From contig BQMF02000160.1 in assembly GCA_027922465.2 (NCBI GenBank), positions 682,001 to 746,000 of the forward strand: a DNA stretch of 64,000 nucleotides. The letters are read 5' to 3'. Below the pieces are notes generated by a model. That model was not told where the DNA came from and ran no database searches. It saw nothing but the letters and a program-made list of their open reading frames with translations. This DNA is from Turritopsis dohrnii. Its lineage: Eukaryota > Cnidaria > Hydrozoa > Anthoathecata > Oceaniidae. Shown one piece after another: positions 1-10,745 of the stretch (position 1 is its first letter; each line of letters opens with the position of its first letter). The position numbers and the translations under genes are program-made.

Positions 1-101
1 CCGCAAAAATTTAACCGCATTGATATCTTTAAATATATCTTTACGTTTTTACTGTTCCTTCTTGCTCTTGTTCCTTTTTCACTATTCACATGATGTTTGC
101 G
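1..101. other. left edge, no gene seen
   Basis: A+T-rich sequence with no open frame or motif that I recognise. It ends at the TA dinucleotide flanking the first DNA element. Confidence 0.5.
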
Positions 102-103
102 TA

Positions 104-1662
104 CCGTCTATGTGTCTAATTACGGACAGCCTTCGTAATTACGGACACAAAATGTAAACAAACATTCTTGTCACGAAAATAGACATGCATTCTTGCCAAG
201 TTCACCACGTATAACTGAATAAAATGTTTTATGAAACAGAGCAATCCAATAGAGAGCAATTAGCAGCAACACTTGAAGAATAATGGACCGTGAAAATCAT
301 AATGGCCTATATTTCAATACTCAGTAAAAAGTGTCCTCCCCCACTGTGATTGACGTACAAAAACTTTATTTATTTGCCTTATTTTATGATAATTAAATTT
401 CTAAAAGCATGATCTAAAAACATTTTCATTCCTCAATTCAGTTTTAAACCATAAATTTTCGACCTGTCGATATTTCATAACGGAGGTGGCCATTATTATT
501 TTTTATCCGTAAATATGGCTACCATTGTACACACGGAGCTCATAAAAATACGCATGATTCTCAAAAATGAAAGTGCTAGAGACCTATGTCGAGCCAATAT
601 TTTTATACAATTCAGAAATCTGGACATTGAATAAGAGCCACAAAATTTCAATCGATGCGTTCCATCGTAAATTAATTAGAAAATATGTTTTTAACATCAA
701 ATGGCCGAACACTCTGAGCAATGAGGAACTTTACCGAAGAACCGGTACTCAAAGCTGGAGAAATAAGATCACTCTCCGGCGGCTCAAGTGGTTTGGGAAA
801 CTAATGAATATGGCAGAAGATACACCAGCCAAAAAAGCACTGCGGTATGGGCTATCGCCATATTCGAAACCACCCGGAAAGCCCAAAACGACGTGGATAT
901 CCAAGATCAAGGAAGACCTGAAGAAAATGAACTTTTCGTGGACAGATGCCAGTGGCAAATCCAGAGGGTTTTTGACAACGTTGAACCGTTATGGGCGCCC
1001 AAAAAATGTGCCCAAAAAGTTTAAGTAAAAGGGCTTTTAAGGGTTTGTTTGCTAATTTAAGGTTATTTAAAGTGTAGTGTTAAAGTTATGCAACGACAAA
1101 TAAAGAGATAAAAGCTCTCAAGGGAATTAATATTGAAGATTATCTCTCTAAAAATAAAAATAGAGAGTGGAGCACATTGATTGAAATTCGTAAATTTCAA
1201 CTGTTTGACACTAAACCATGCATTCAGTATAAGAAAACGTTATGCCCAAAAAACTTCTGGATTCGGCACTGGATGCAGAACGTCTAGCCAAAGAAAATAC
1301 AAATGATTGGAATAAAATTATCACGAAATTTGTAAAAAACAACATCTAATATCTTATTATCTTTTTATACGTTTAGGTAATGTAGATTATTATTTACGAA
1401 TAAACCTAATGAATGAATGAATGAATGATTCTCAAGAGAGCGCAGTCTATTTTAAATCTTTAAAGTTTAGAAAAATAAATTCTAAATGGCATATTGGTAA
1501 TTTTCTAGCGTTCAAATAAATTTAATTATCTCTGAAGTTTGTTTTATTGCAGTTTGGTTGACAGTACGGGATGTGCCGTGTTTTTAATTTACAGACGGTT
1601 GGAATTATGTTTTGTCGATGTCCGTAATAACGAAGGCTGTCCGTAATTAGACACATAGACGG
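104..1662. mobile_element. non-autonomous DNA transposon, copy 1, split by a LINE
   Basis: Terminal inverted repeats begin CCGTCTATGTGTCTAATTAC at the left and end with the reverse complement at the right. TA flanks both ends (102-103 and 1663-1664), as in Tc1/mariner-type insertions. The body matches, in reverse complement, a second copy at 1809-2508, so the limits are well supported. The element has no transposase frame of its own. A LINE fragment (565-1424) sits inside it, bounded by an 11-bp target duplication, so the original element was about 690 bp. Superfamily assignment rests only on the TA duplication. Confidence 0.85.
565..1424 (+). mobile_element. 3' end of a LINE retrotransposon inserted in the DNA element
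   Basis: The open frame 567-1028 encodes a 153-residue piece typical of the region downstream of the LINE reverse transcriptase domain: LYNSEIWTLNKSHK, then FHRKLIRK, SNEELYRRTG and LRRLKWFGKL. The 3' end carries a short GAAT-type tandem tail (about 1409-1424). The insertion is flanked by direct copies of ATGATTCTCAA at 554-564 and 1425-1435. The uninterrupted sequence is seen in the sister element near 2040-2060. The copy is 5'-truncated, the usual result of incomplete reverse transcription. Confidence 0.85.
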
Positions 1663-1808
1663 TAATGATTTTCAATGAAAAAATAGGAGGGGAGGGTGCG
1701 ACAAGGCTCTCTGAAACAATGATTATTTAGTCGAGGAGACTTCTAGGGCGCTATTTCCTTTTCGAAGATGCTATTTCCGCTATTTCCTTTTAGATAATAG
1801 ATATGCTA

Positions 1809-2508
1809 CCGTCTTCGTGTCTAATTACGGACAGCCTTGGTAATTACGGACATGATCAAAACATAATTCCAACCGTCTGTAAATTAAAAACACGGCACAT
1901 CACGTACTGTCAACCAAACTGTAATAAAACAAACTTCAGAGAGAGATAATTAAATTTATTTGAACGCTAGAGAAAATTACCAATATGCAATTTAGAATTT
2001 ATTTTTCTAAACTTTAAAGATTTAAAATAGACTGCGCCCTCTTGAGAATCATGCGTATTTTTATGAGCTCCGTGTGTACTATATGGTAGCCATATTTACG
2101 GATAAAAAATAATAATGGCCACCTCTGCAGCTCATGAAATATCGACAGGTCGAAAATTTATGTTTAAAAATGAATTGAGGAATGAAAATGTTTTTAGATC
2201 ATGCTTTTAGAAAGTTAATTATCATAAAACACGTCAAATAAATAAAGTTTTTGTACGTCAATCACAGTGGGGGAGGACACTTTTTACTGAGTATTGAAAT
2301 ATAGGCCATTATGATTTTCACGGTCTATTATTCTTCAAGTGTTAGTGCTAATTGCTCTCTATTGGATTGCTCTGTTTCATAAAACATTTTATTCAGTTAT
2401 ACGTGGTGAACTTGGCAAGAACGCATGTCTATTTTCGTGACAAGAATGTTTGTTTACATTTTGATGTCCGTAATTACAAAGGCTGTCCGTAATTAGACAC
2501 GAAGACGG
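1809..2508. mobile_element. non-autonomous DNA transposon, copy 2, inverted relative to copy 1
   Basis: This 700-bp element starts CCGTCTTCGTGTCTAATTAC and ends with the matching inverted repeat. It is flanked by TA at 1807-1808 and 2509-2510. Along its length it is the reverse complement of copy 1 minus the LINE, with scattered substitutions. The two copies are 144 bp apart and form a large interrupted palindrome. No coding frame is present. Confidence 0.88.
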
Positions 2509-2510
2509 TA

Positions 2511-2979
2511 TTATATAATACATACATAATATACACATGGGGGAAATCAGTTACATTCATTATGCAAATATGAAAATACGATAGTATAAAAAGTGTAGTG
2601 GGACTAGAGATGAGGCGACAAGGCAGTCAAAATCATTTTAACATTGACTTGATGGGTTACATAAGTTTTCTTTTGAAACATACACCTGTACTTTTTACGG
2701 CAAAACAATCATTATCTTACCTTTTTTTTCTGAACAATCCCAGATACCACTGAGAAAGAAACTTTGAAAAGGATGTCCAACATGAAACGATAATGTCTGA
2801 CATAAACATGATGTATGTAGTGTCTCGTAAGGCAAAGAAAAATTATTTACAAGCCTGTGTAATACCATTGTTTTATATTCTCTGCTGTAAATGATGTTGG
2901 TTGATGAAAGGGGTAGGTGAGGGTATAAAAATTTGATTGCAAAGGGTGGGGTGGGGTTTTTCAGGAAAAAATATTCCAC
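2511..2979. other. spacer, no gene seen
   Basis: No coding frame or motif is convincing. The antisense frames here are low-complexity and run across the start of the decayed LINE. Confidence 0.4.
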
Positions 2980-4716
2980 AACACATATATACTATCCTCA
3001 TGGCACAGAAAATCATGGATGCCCTGGACAAGGCAATTAAAGTTGTGGCATTTTTATTGACCTTCAAAAACTATTTGATATTGTTGGTCATGAAATTTTA
3101 TTGAAAAAAGTATTTCATTATGGCATAAGAGGCAAGCCATTAGAACTCTTTAAATCATACCTAACTAACTGTACTCAGTTTGTTACATTAAATGGAGTTT
3201 CTTCTAGTATATAGCTATTATCAGACACGGTGTCCCCCAAGGCTCTGTCCTTGGGCCTTTATTATGTTGTATAATGATTTAAATATTGCCATTAGGTTTT
3301 CTGTTGTGCACCACTTCGCTGATGACACGAATCTCCTTTACTTCGGCAAATCTCTCAAATCTCTTAAAAAAAGTTAATTTAGATCTCAAGTTCCTTTGGC
3401 ACTGGCTCAATGCCAACAAAATTGCTCTTAACCCTGGCAAAACTGAATATTTGATCTTTAAACAACCCTCAAAGCCTGTTGATTTCGAAGTTAAATTGTC
3501 AATTGGTGGTGAAAGGATTTTTCCTAGTAACCACATTTAATACCTTGGAATTTTATGTACATAAACTTAGACACATAGTACCCAGGGAGACCCTCCTTTC
3601 TATCTACTTTGCCCTGTTTTACTCACACTTAAGTTATTGTGCACAAGTTTGTGGTCAACCTGTATCTATGTATGTGCAACGAATCACATCTCTGAAAAAT
3701 TGTGCTGTTCGTATAATGTGTTTTGCAGACTTTGATGCCCCAGTAGAACCTTTGTTTGTAAAATTGGGTTTATTAAAGTTTACTGACTTAATTCATTATG
3801 CAGAATGTAACTTTTTTCCATTCTGTGTATCATGCTAACCTCCCCTCACCCTTACTCATCACATTTGCAGTTGATTTCTCTCATGCTTACAATACTCGTG
3901 CCTCTCTCATTAACTCCTGTCTTGTTAGAATCTCCTGTTTTGGCCTCAAATCTGTTAGACACCAGTCTATGCTATCTTGGCAATTTCGTCATAACTTTTA
4001 ATCAATGACTCCAAATTGATGTACCGGGTAAGTCAAAAAAATGTACCGGTGTTTCACAAAAAAAACAATCAACAAGACTTTTGAAATGTGGATTTAAGAG
4101 TAGATTTCAATTAAGGCAAAGACAAATACCGGGTGAGTCAAAAAAAGTACCGGTGTTTCACAAAAAATATCTTTTGATTAGATAAACTATGAAAAATAGT
4201 TACTTTTATTTCTGAATAGAGGAATTCTTTGCCTATATTTTGGTGTACCACTTTTCTAGTTTGGTTGAGTAGAAAAAAAGTTATGAACCAAAAACTGGAA
4301 GCAGTGAAAATCTTTGAAAAATGGACAAAAAAGCCAAGCAAAATGTCTCAAAACATAAATCAAGGTTTGTCTTTGCCTAAATTGAAATCTACTCTTAAAT
4401 CCACATTTCAAAACTCCTGTTGATTGTTTTTTGTTTTGCTTTTTTTCTTGACCTGCTTCACTCATTCACACTGACATTAAATTTGTTTTTCAGCCTGTTT
4501 TTATTTGGTCCTATCCTGTAATGTCCTGTGGTTGTTTTGTGATGTCCTTGCTGTTCATCACGCTTGCTAGCTTTTTTGGCTAATTTTGGTGGTCTCGATT
4601 TATAAATTGCCCAATTTTCAGTTATATCTACATCATTTGAATAATTAACTATCGTTGTATATATTGATGGTCATCTATACAAAATATAATGTCAAATTGA
4701 TTGATTGATTGATTGT
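2980..4716 (+). mobile_element. decayed non-LTR retrotransposon (reverse transcriptase region and 3' end)
   Basis: In three frames with breaks between them, the sequence encodes the back half of a LINE reverse transcriptase. About 3000-3200 gives a DLQKLFDIVGHE-like stretch. The polymerase core FADDTNLLYFG falls near 3318-3350, followed by WLNANKIALNPGKTEYLIF (about 3400-3460). The thumb and tail region is at 3540-4000. A final KLKSTLKS stretch lies at about 4376-4400, and the element ends in a (TGAT)n-type tail at about 4699-4714. It is a dead copy. The 3' part is interrupted by foldback DNA at 4021-4364. Confidence 0.8.
4021..4440. repeat. foldback repeat inside the LINE 3' end
   Basis: About 70 bp at 4057-4128 is the reverse complement of the LINE sequence at 4366-4436, so the region can fold back on itself. 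A second motif, TACCGGGTRAGTCAAAAAAA followed by a GTACCGGTGTTTCAC stretch, occurs directly at 4021 and again at 4131. This motif looks like a transposon terminus. The insertion separates the LINE coding segment ending near 4001 from its continuation near 4365. Confidence 0.65.
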
Positions 4717-6129
4717 GGTCTATTTGAAAGGGAGTAGCAAACCTGTCTTACGACTATGGAAATGGTATGTGTTAAGCATCAAAAATGGCACTGCGTATTT
4801 TGAGGTTTGTGACATTGACGATGGTATTATGAAGGTGACAAAACGTTTGAGTCTGAAAGGTGTTTCTATTTATATATATTTGAAATATTTGATTGACAAT
4901 ATCTGAGTAACGAATTTCTGTTTACCATTCCATAATTTTATTTTTATGTACCTTTTAACACAGGCACATGGGAGGGAGCGATTTTTGACATCATTTTCAA
5001 AATTAAAATGGTAAACATTTTCAGTAGCCAGGATACTAGTATAGATATTATGTTGTGGTGGGATTTCTTTTGAACTGACTACAGCTTGAAATAAGAATTC
5101 TGTCAATTGACTTGTATTGACTGGTATTTAATGTAAAGTGATTCAAAGGCAGTGATATTGACTAGGGATGCTTTATATATACAAGCAATATGAACAGCCT
5201 ATAAATATTTTCTTTTTCACCTTTTCGTTTTTCACTTCTTGGTACACATTAAAAGTTGTCCTGCCATTAAATGCCGCAATTGTTGGTAAATGTTGCAAAC
5301 ACCAGTTAGTGTTGTGAAATCACCATTAAAGTTTGACAATTCAATAGCAAATATTGCAAAAAAATTGAAAATCAGCAGTAAATATTGCAACATTTTTCTG
5401 GCTGATATAATATATATCTTTTCTATGCTGATTTTGAACTCACCATTGATTATACTGATCAAGATAGATATCGCACTGCTCTTTTGACAGTGAGCTGATA
5501 GACTTATGACAGAGATCAAAACGTTTAAAAAAACAGCTATATTACTTTGACGTTATGTCATGTAGCAAATTGCTCTTGCTTTGTTTTTTTTCAATAATAT
5601 TAATAATTACACTGCACTTAAAAATTTTCAAAGTGAGTCCGAACTGATTGAAGTCTGTCCTTTTCATAACTGCTCATTAAATGATCAAAAATCAAAAAAA
5701 ATTGTGTATTTTTTGCAACATTTGTTGTTGATTTTGAAATAAATTACGATATTGTCAAAAAACCCAAAAAGACCAAAAATTCTAGTTGCAACACTTAATA
5801 GGCGATTGTACAATATGTTACAGTACAAAGGTACTGAAGTCATAATGAGCTAAATCATAGGCTATCTCTCTATATTTTCTTTATTGTTGAAGCACTGATA
5901 TTTTCATCTTGGATTATGCTCAGAAAAGGTCTGAGATAGGTATTGCTTTGCTTACTGGAACTTTTTAAGCTCCAAAAAAATGGAAAAAGATTTAAAAAGA
6001 ATATTGATTTTGTAAATTCATGCAATCTTTTTGAAATTGTTGTGTTCAAGTCTTTAAGGTGGAATAAGAGTGTATAGACTATTTATTTTTTCTATATCTA
6101 TATGTTTCTCTTTAGTTATATAAATAACA
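4717..6129. other. intergenic, no gene seen
   Basis: A+T-rich DNA with short homopolymer runs and recurrent AAATATTGCAA-type words around 5280-5420. I see no supported coding frame. The 3' end holds the presumed promoter of the thioredoxin gene, with a pyrimidine-rich tract ending in AG at 6114-6115. Confidence 0.4.
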
Positions 6130-8758
6130 ATGGCTTTTCGTATCGTATCTCACCATCGAGCTCATTTCAATCCAGTGTATGTGAGTGGAAGTTCATCAAT
6201 TTTAACAAAGACTGCCAGAAGAGCTTTAACTTACAATGTTACTTCACCAGCAGAATTTGATGAGAAGGTTTTACAGTCCAAAGTTCCTGTCCTTGTTGAT
6301 TTTCATGCCAGGTATATGTTGTTTATTTATGAAATGACAAGCTAGTATCAAATAAATAAAACAAATTAGTATCAAAATACCACTACCAAAACAAGTTCAA
6401 AATGAGCTCTGATGTCAAAATTTGACATCGTACGAAATGAAACCAACACATTATAAATTTTGCAACGTTTTTTACTTAGTTGATGAATCCGTGAAGGAGG
6501 AAGCTTAAAGTTCTAAACGTAAATAGTTTTCTTCTTTTCATCCCTTTTTGATACCATGTTGCATATCTTTTTAACATTCTCATTGTAGAATTATGATTTT
6601 TTTTTACTGCTAGATTAGTAGTCATAAATTTATTGTCAGTCCGAGAAGGCTGCATTTTCTTAAAATGTTTTATTTTTTATAAACACTTGTTTCTGTAACA
6701 CATCTTTTAAGTGTGTTTGATCTCTATATTCCTGATTTCTGCATGTCAATAGGATTAGATACACAATAAAAAAACATGAAATGAAATGTGTAAACGAAAA
6801 TGATGGACTACTCCACATAAGATTACACAAAAATCTTCAATCTAGGCAGTATTGCTACATATAAAAATTCCGAAAACTTAGTATAAGTGAGTAAATTTAT
6901 ATGGGGCTTATTTATACGCCCTGCAAAAAGAAATGTGGCATAATGGAATTTACATAATGTTTATAGTACAAATTCACAATTGGAAGGTTGAATTTAGGAA
7001 AAAAGGGTTAGCTACAAAAAAAAGTTCCAAGGAGCTGTTGGTGCAAGAAGGCTCTGTGTACTGTAGACTCTTGATACCGAAAGAAAAGAGTTGTTTATAA
7101 CTACTTATATTTATATTTATATTTAGATGCCTTATGTAGACGTATAAAACAAATATTTTAACTTAAGAATACGACATTTTTGTTAACAAAAATAAAACAA
7201 ATAATGCCTCAACTCAAGACAAGATAGTTCAACTGTTCTGCATCAAACTTATTTTCGTTCGTCTAAAAGAAAAACATGGTTTAAAGTTTAATGAAATGGT
7301 ATGTGGTTTGTAAATAGTCAGCTGTTCGTTTAGCTTTTGTACATAAATCTTCAAGGACAGTGAATATCACAAGTGTTTTTGTTTTTAAAGTTTTTCGTTG
7401 TTTATGGACAGTGATGAACACAATATTCTATTTGGTTTTATTCGTTATGTTTTGGTTTTATGGACAGTGATTAACACAGCACTTTTACGTTTAAATTTTG
7501 ACATCACGTTGAAATATCAGTGGCAGTGATAGAGAGCGTGGCGACCTCTTCCTCGTGGTGTTGGAATCAAGTTGTCTTTATTTCGATTATTTGGACAGTG
7601 ATTTAGCACGTTTTACATTAACTACCTTCTCAAGAGACTGTGAATAACACGATTCAATTTTAAAACGATCAGTTGGGGATTTACGCATCAGTTATCTTTC
7701 ATTAGTTTATTAATTTTTAATTTTGTAGCATTTTTCTATGTAAGCAGTAACTTTCTTGTAAATTTTATACTATTGATAAAGACACGCAAGTGCCGAAATA
7801 CTAGTTAACAAAAATGTCGTATTCTTAAGTTAAAATATATTTATATTTATTTATATTTGTATATAACTATTAAAAGTACTGATTCACAATACACAATACA
7901 GATTTTGTTATGTTATGGTGGTATATATAGCAAATTAATAAGACAAGGCTTGTTTTTTGGGAACTGTATTAAAATTTCTTACCCTACCCAAATACATAAC
8001 TCACTTTTTTTGTTTTATGTTATCACCAGTTGGTGTCAACCCTGCAAAGCGCTTACTCCAATCCTACAATCAGTCATGGAAACGTATGATGGTAAAGTGG
8101 ACTTGGCTAAGGTTGATGTAGATGAACTGCAAGACCTTGCTCTTGAATATAACGTGAGTAAAACATCAGGGATTCGTCTTAAGCTTTTAATGTCTTCTTC
8201 ATTCTTGCCACATGTTGATCTTAATTGACCAGTTCTATTGATTCAGTTTTCTTCCATAACTTCAATTACTTTGCTGTGGGATTACTTCAGGCGCAGTTGT
8301 AAATATGTGAAAATTTGACAATGTCAGTCTATCTTGAGAATTACAGCAATCCCGTTTAAATTTTCAATCTGAACATTTTATACTCACAGCATCTTCTTTC
8401 GTTGTTGGATGGTATCCAATCAGGGGCAGGAATTTGTTCATTCTTCACTGGTCAAATTTTGGAAAATCAGTTTTAACTTTTAAAAACACGACTTTTTCTT
8501 CCTTTTTGTGATATTTTTTCTTACACACACAATAATCATAATTATTCTACAATACCGGCACAAAACTGGAACCAGTATGACTTCTATTATCGTGTAAACT
8601 CATCGTGTAATCATAACATTAAAAAATATTTATATTATCAGGTGATGTCGGTGCCCACTGTGTTGGCATTAAAAGACGGTGACATTGTCGATCAGTTCAT
8701 TGGAGTTAAGCAAGCTGACGATTTACAAGCATTTGTAGAAAATGTACTTAACAAATGA
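6130..8758 (+). CDS. TXN2: mitochondrial thioredoxin (three exons)
   Basis: Exons 6130-6311, 8030-8153 and 8642-8758 join in phase to 140 residues. Residues 1 to about 33 are rich in Arg, Ser and His and poor in acidic residues, as expected for a mitochondrial presequence. The thioredoxin fold follows: VLVDFHAS, the active site W62-C63-Q64-P65-C66, then KVDLAKVDVDE, a VPT cis-proline loop (106-108), and LKDGDIVDQFIGVK at the end. Animal TXN2 is about 166 residues, so this is slightly short at the N-terminus. It would reduce disulfides in the mitochondrial matrix with thioredoxin reductase. The active site has Gln where the family almost always has Gly (WCGPC). Splices are AG^GTATAT, CACCAG^T, AAC^GTGAGT and ATCAG^G. 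Start choice: first ATG in a good context (AACAATGG). Symbol given by homology to the animal mitochondrial form. Confidence 0.9.
7151..7842. mobile_element. inverted-repeat element in intron 1 of the thioredoxin gene
   Basis: The arms at 7151-7187 and 7804-7842 are near-perfect inverted copies sharing TTTTAACTTAAGAATACGAC. The interior has repeated GGACAGTGAT words and no transposase frame. This fits a non-autonomous DNA transposon of about 0.7 kb inserted in an A+T-rich stretch of TTATAT repeats. Its exact ends and target duplication are blurred by that flanking repeat. Confidence 0.7.
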
Positions 8759-9695
8759 TTCTTATTGGTTAATTACGTCAGGTAGCCAGCCAATCAACGA
8801 TTCAATCGATAGCCTCCTGATGATGTTGGAAAGTACACTAATGTGGACTGCGTGTAATATAGTCTGGAAATGTCATGGCTTTAAGACCGTGTTTGATAGT
8901 ATTTTTGTTATGTTTATGAATATTGCTGATACAATATGAGGGTAGAAGCGTAGCCAAAATTTATGGAGGAGAACCATTTAGAATTGAAAGAGCTAAAGAT
9001 GGTAATGAAGTATTCTCAAGTGGTCCGTAAATCAATAGGTATAAGAATACTTATAATTAAAAAGGAATTTTATTGCACTGTACCCTTCCAGTTTGTTTTT
9101 TTTGACTACCCCCTGGATCCGCCTCTGGTATGAAAAACTAGACTAGAAAACTAGACTAGACAGAGAAATGTACAAATGCCGTTTTCCATTCAGCGAAAAA
9201 TTCTGGGTGATGTTTTTTTATGTTGTTTTGGTTGTGGGTGGACAGATGAAAAGATTTTTTGGTTCGGCTTTTAATGTCAGTCAATCATAATGCATAAATT
9301 TTCCAGCCTTGCGGAATTTAAGTTGAATGGAGTATGGTGTCAATAATTTTATTGAAGAATGTCATAGTGTAAAACTGAAAATATAGCTAAGCCGATGTAT
9401 TTTTACTTTGGATTAAATACAATCATTTCTTATGTAATAATACCATAGTCTTTCGGGTTCTAGGACAATTCCCCCTGAACTTATAAGAACGGATGATCAA
9501 GGATTTAATTTATCTTTACATTTTGCGGAATGCATAAACATGACATAAACAGTCTTTATGAGACGACAAAGTATTTACTTCGTTCGATGAAGTTTTGTGG
9601 AACTTGTTTCCTTGAACAAACGTGTTCAGTTGATTAATTATTTTTACCAGAAATTCGGAGGTATTTACTCGCGTTTTGTTGGCCACAAATCTGAA
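8759..9695. other. thioredoxin 3' region and repeat remnants
   Basis: Presumed 3' UTR and intergenic DNA. A possible variant poly(A) signal ATTAAA is at 9412-9417. The segment near 9100-9130 ends CTGGATCCGCCTCTG, which resembles the terminus of a hAT-like family seen elsewhere in the window. No coding frame is supported. Confidence 0.4.
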
Positions 9696-10029
9696 ATACC
9701 GTATTTCCTCTTTTAATCGCCCCCTCTAATAAGCGCCCCCTATAAATTCAAAATAAATTTAAATATTAAATTTGAATTTAAATTAAATCTAAGAAGTGCC
9801 CGTGTGCTGGTTATTAGAAAAATAACAAATTTTTCTTCAGCCTAGATCCAGTCGCTCTAAGCTCCGATGTCTAATATCGGGAAATCGGGATTCATGGGAT
9901 TTTTTATTAGTGCAGGAGGGATAGGCTAGTGGCCTAGACTAATTTTCCCCAGATAATGGATTTATTACTAATAGAATAATACTAAAAAATTTAATAAGCG
10001 CCCGGGCAGTTAATAGAGGAATTCGGTAT
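9696..10029. mobile_element. short MITE-like element with GCGCCC-rich ends
   Basis: The left end ATACCGTATTTCCTCTTTTA and right end TTAATAGAGGAATTCGGTAT are imperfect inverted repeats. The subterminal DNA (AATAAGCGCCC) recurs on both sides. A related segment lies near 51840-51912, where AAGCGCCCC and an ACGGTATT end are seen again. Length is about 334 bp with no coding frame. Confidence 0.6.
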
Positions 10030-10745
10030 TTGTTTCTTAAGAAATATAAATTTTCAAAAACAAAAAGACATTTTCATTTTTTATTTCATAATATAAATTT
10101 ACATAAATTTACATAAATTAGTTTGTCCGTAGCGAAAGTAAAAAAAAAAAACAAGTGATAAGTGATATAGCGTATATAACGTTATAAAATTTGATGTAAT
10201 AAAGTGAGTATGTAAACGTTTTCAAACATAAAAGTTTGGCTGGAGTTTTAACGAATATTTACGAATATTTACGAATATTTACGAATTACGCTTTTCCGCG
10301 CGAAATGTGATAGTGGAAAAAACAATTATAGCGCAAATAAATTTAACAACGCTGTGTATAAAAATGTTAACAAAAGCTTTCCACAAAACGTGCCGAAAAA
10401 TTTTGTTTGTCAAGATTCAATCTCCACAGTATAACAAACCATATTAAATCGGAACAATTTAAAACATAAAGGTAAAAAACGGGTTATCGCGATAAACAGA
10501 ATGCTGTTATATATATTCCTACCACAGATCTTCAATGTTATCTCCCTAATAAAAGTCAGTTCCGATATGCAAACCTGAGAAATACACGAATGTGTTCAGC
10601 CTTTAATTTATATTACCTTTGGCAAAATCGTCAAAAGTCACTGCGATGAAGAGCATTTTCATTGAACTATTGTGTATATTTTTTTTAGAAATTATACTCC
10701 TTCGTAGTGATTTTTCAGCTTTGAATGATACCTTATCGGGGAAAA
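10030..10745. other. intergenic, 3' side of the fibrinogen-like gene
   Basis: A+T-rich. An 11-bp unit with core GAATATTTAC repeats about three times at 10251-10284. A lone TACCTTATCGGGGA at about 10730-10743 matches the terminus of the MITE at 11214-11530. It lies just past the stop codon of the minus-strand gene, so it would fall in its 3' UTR. Confidence 0.4.
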
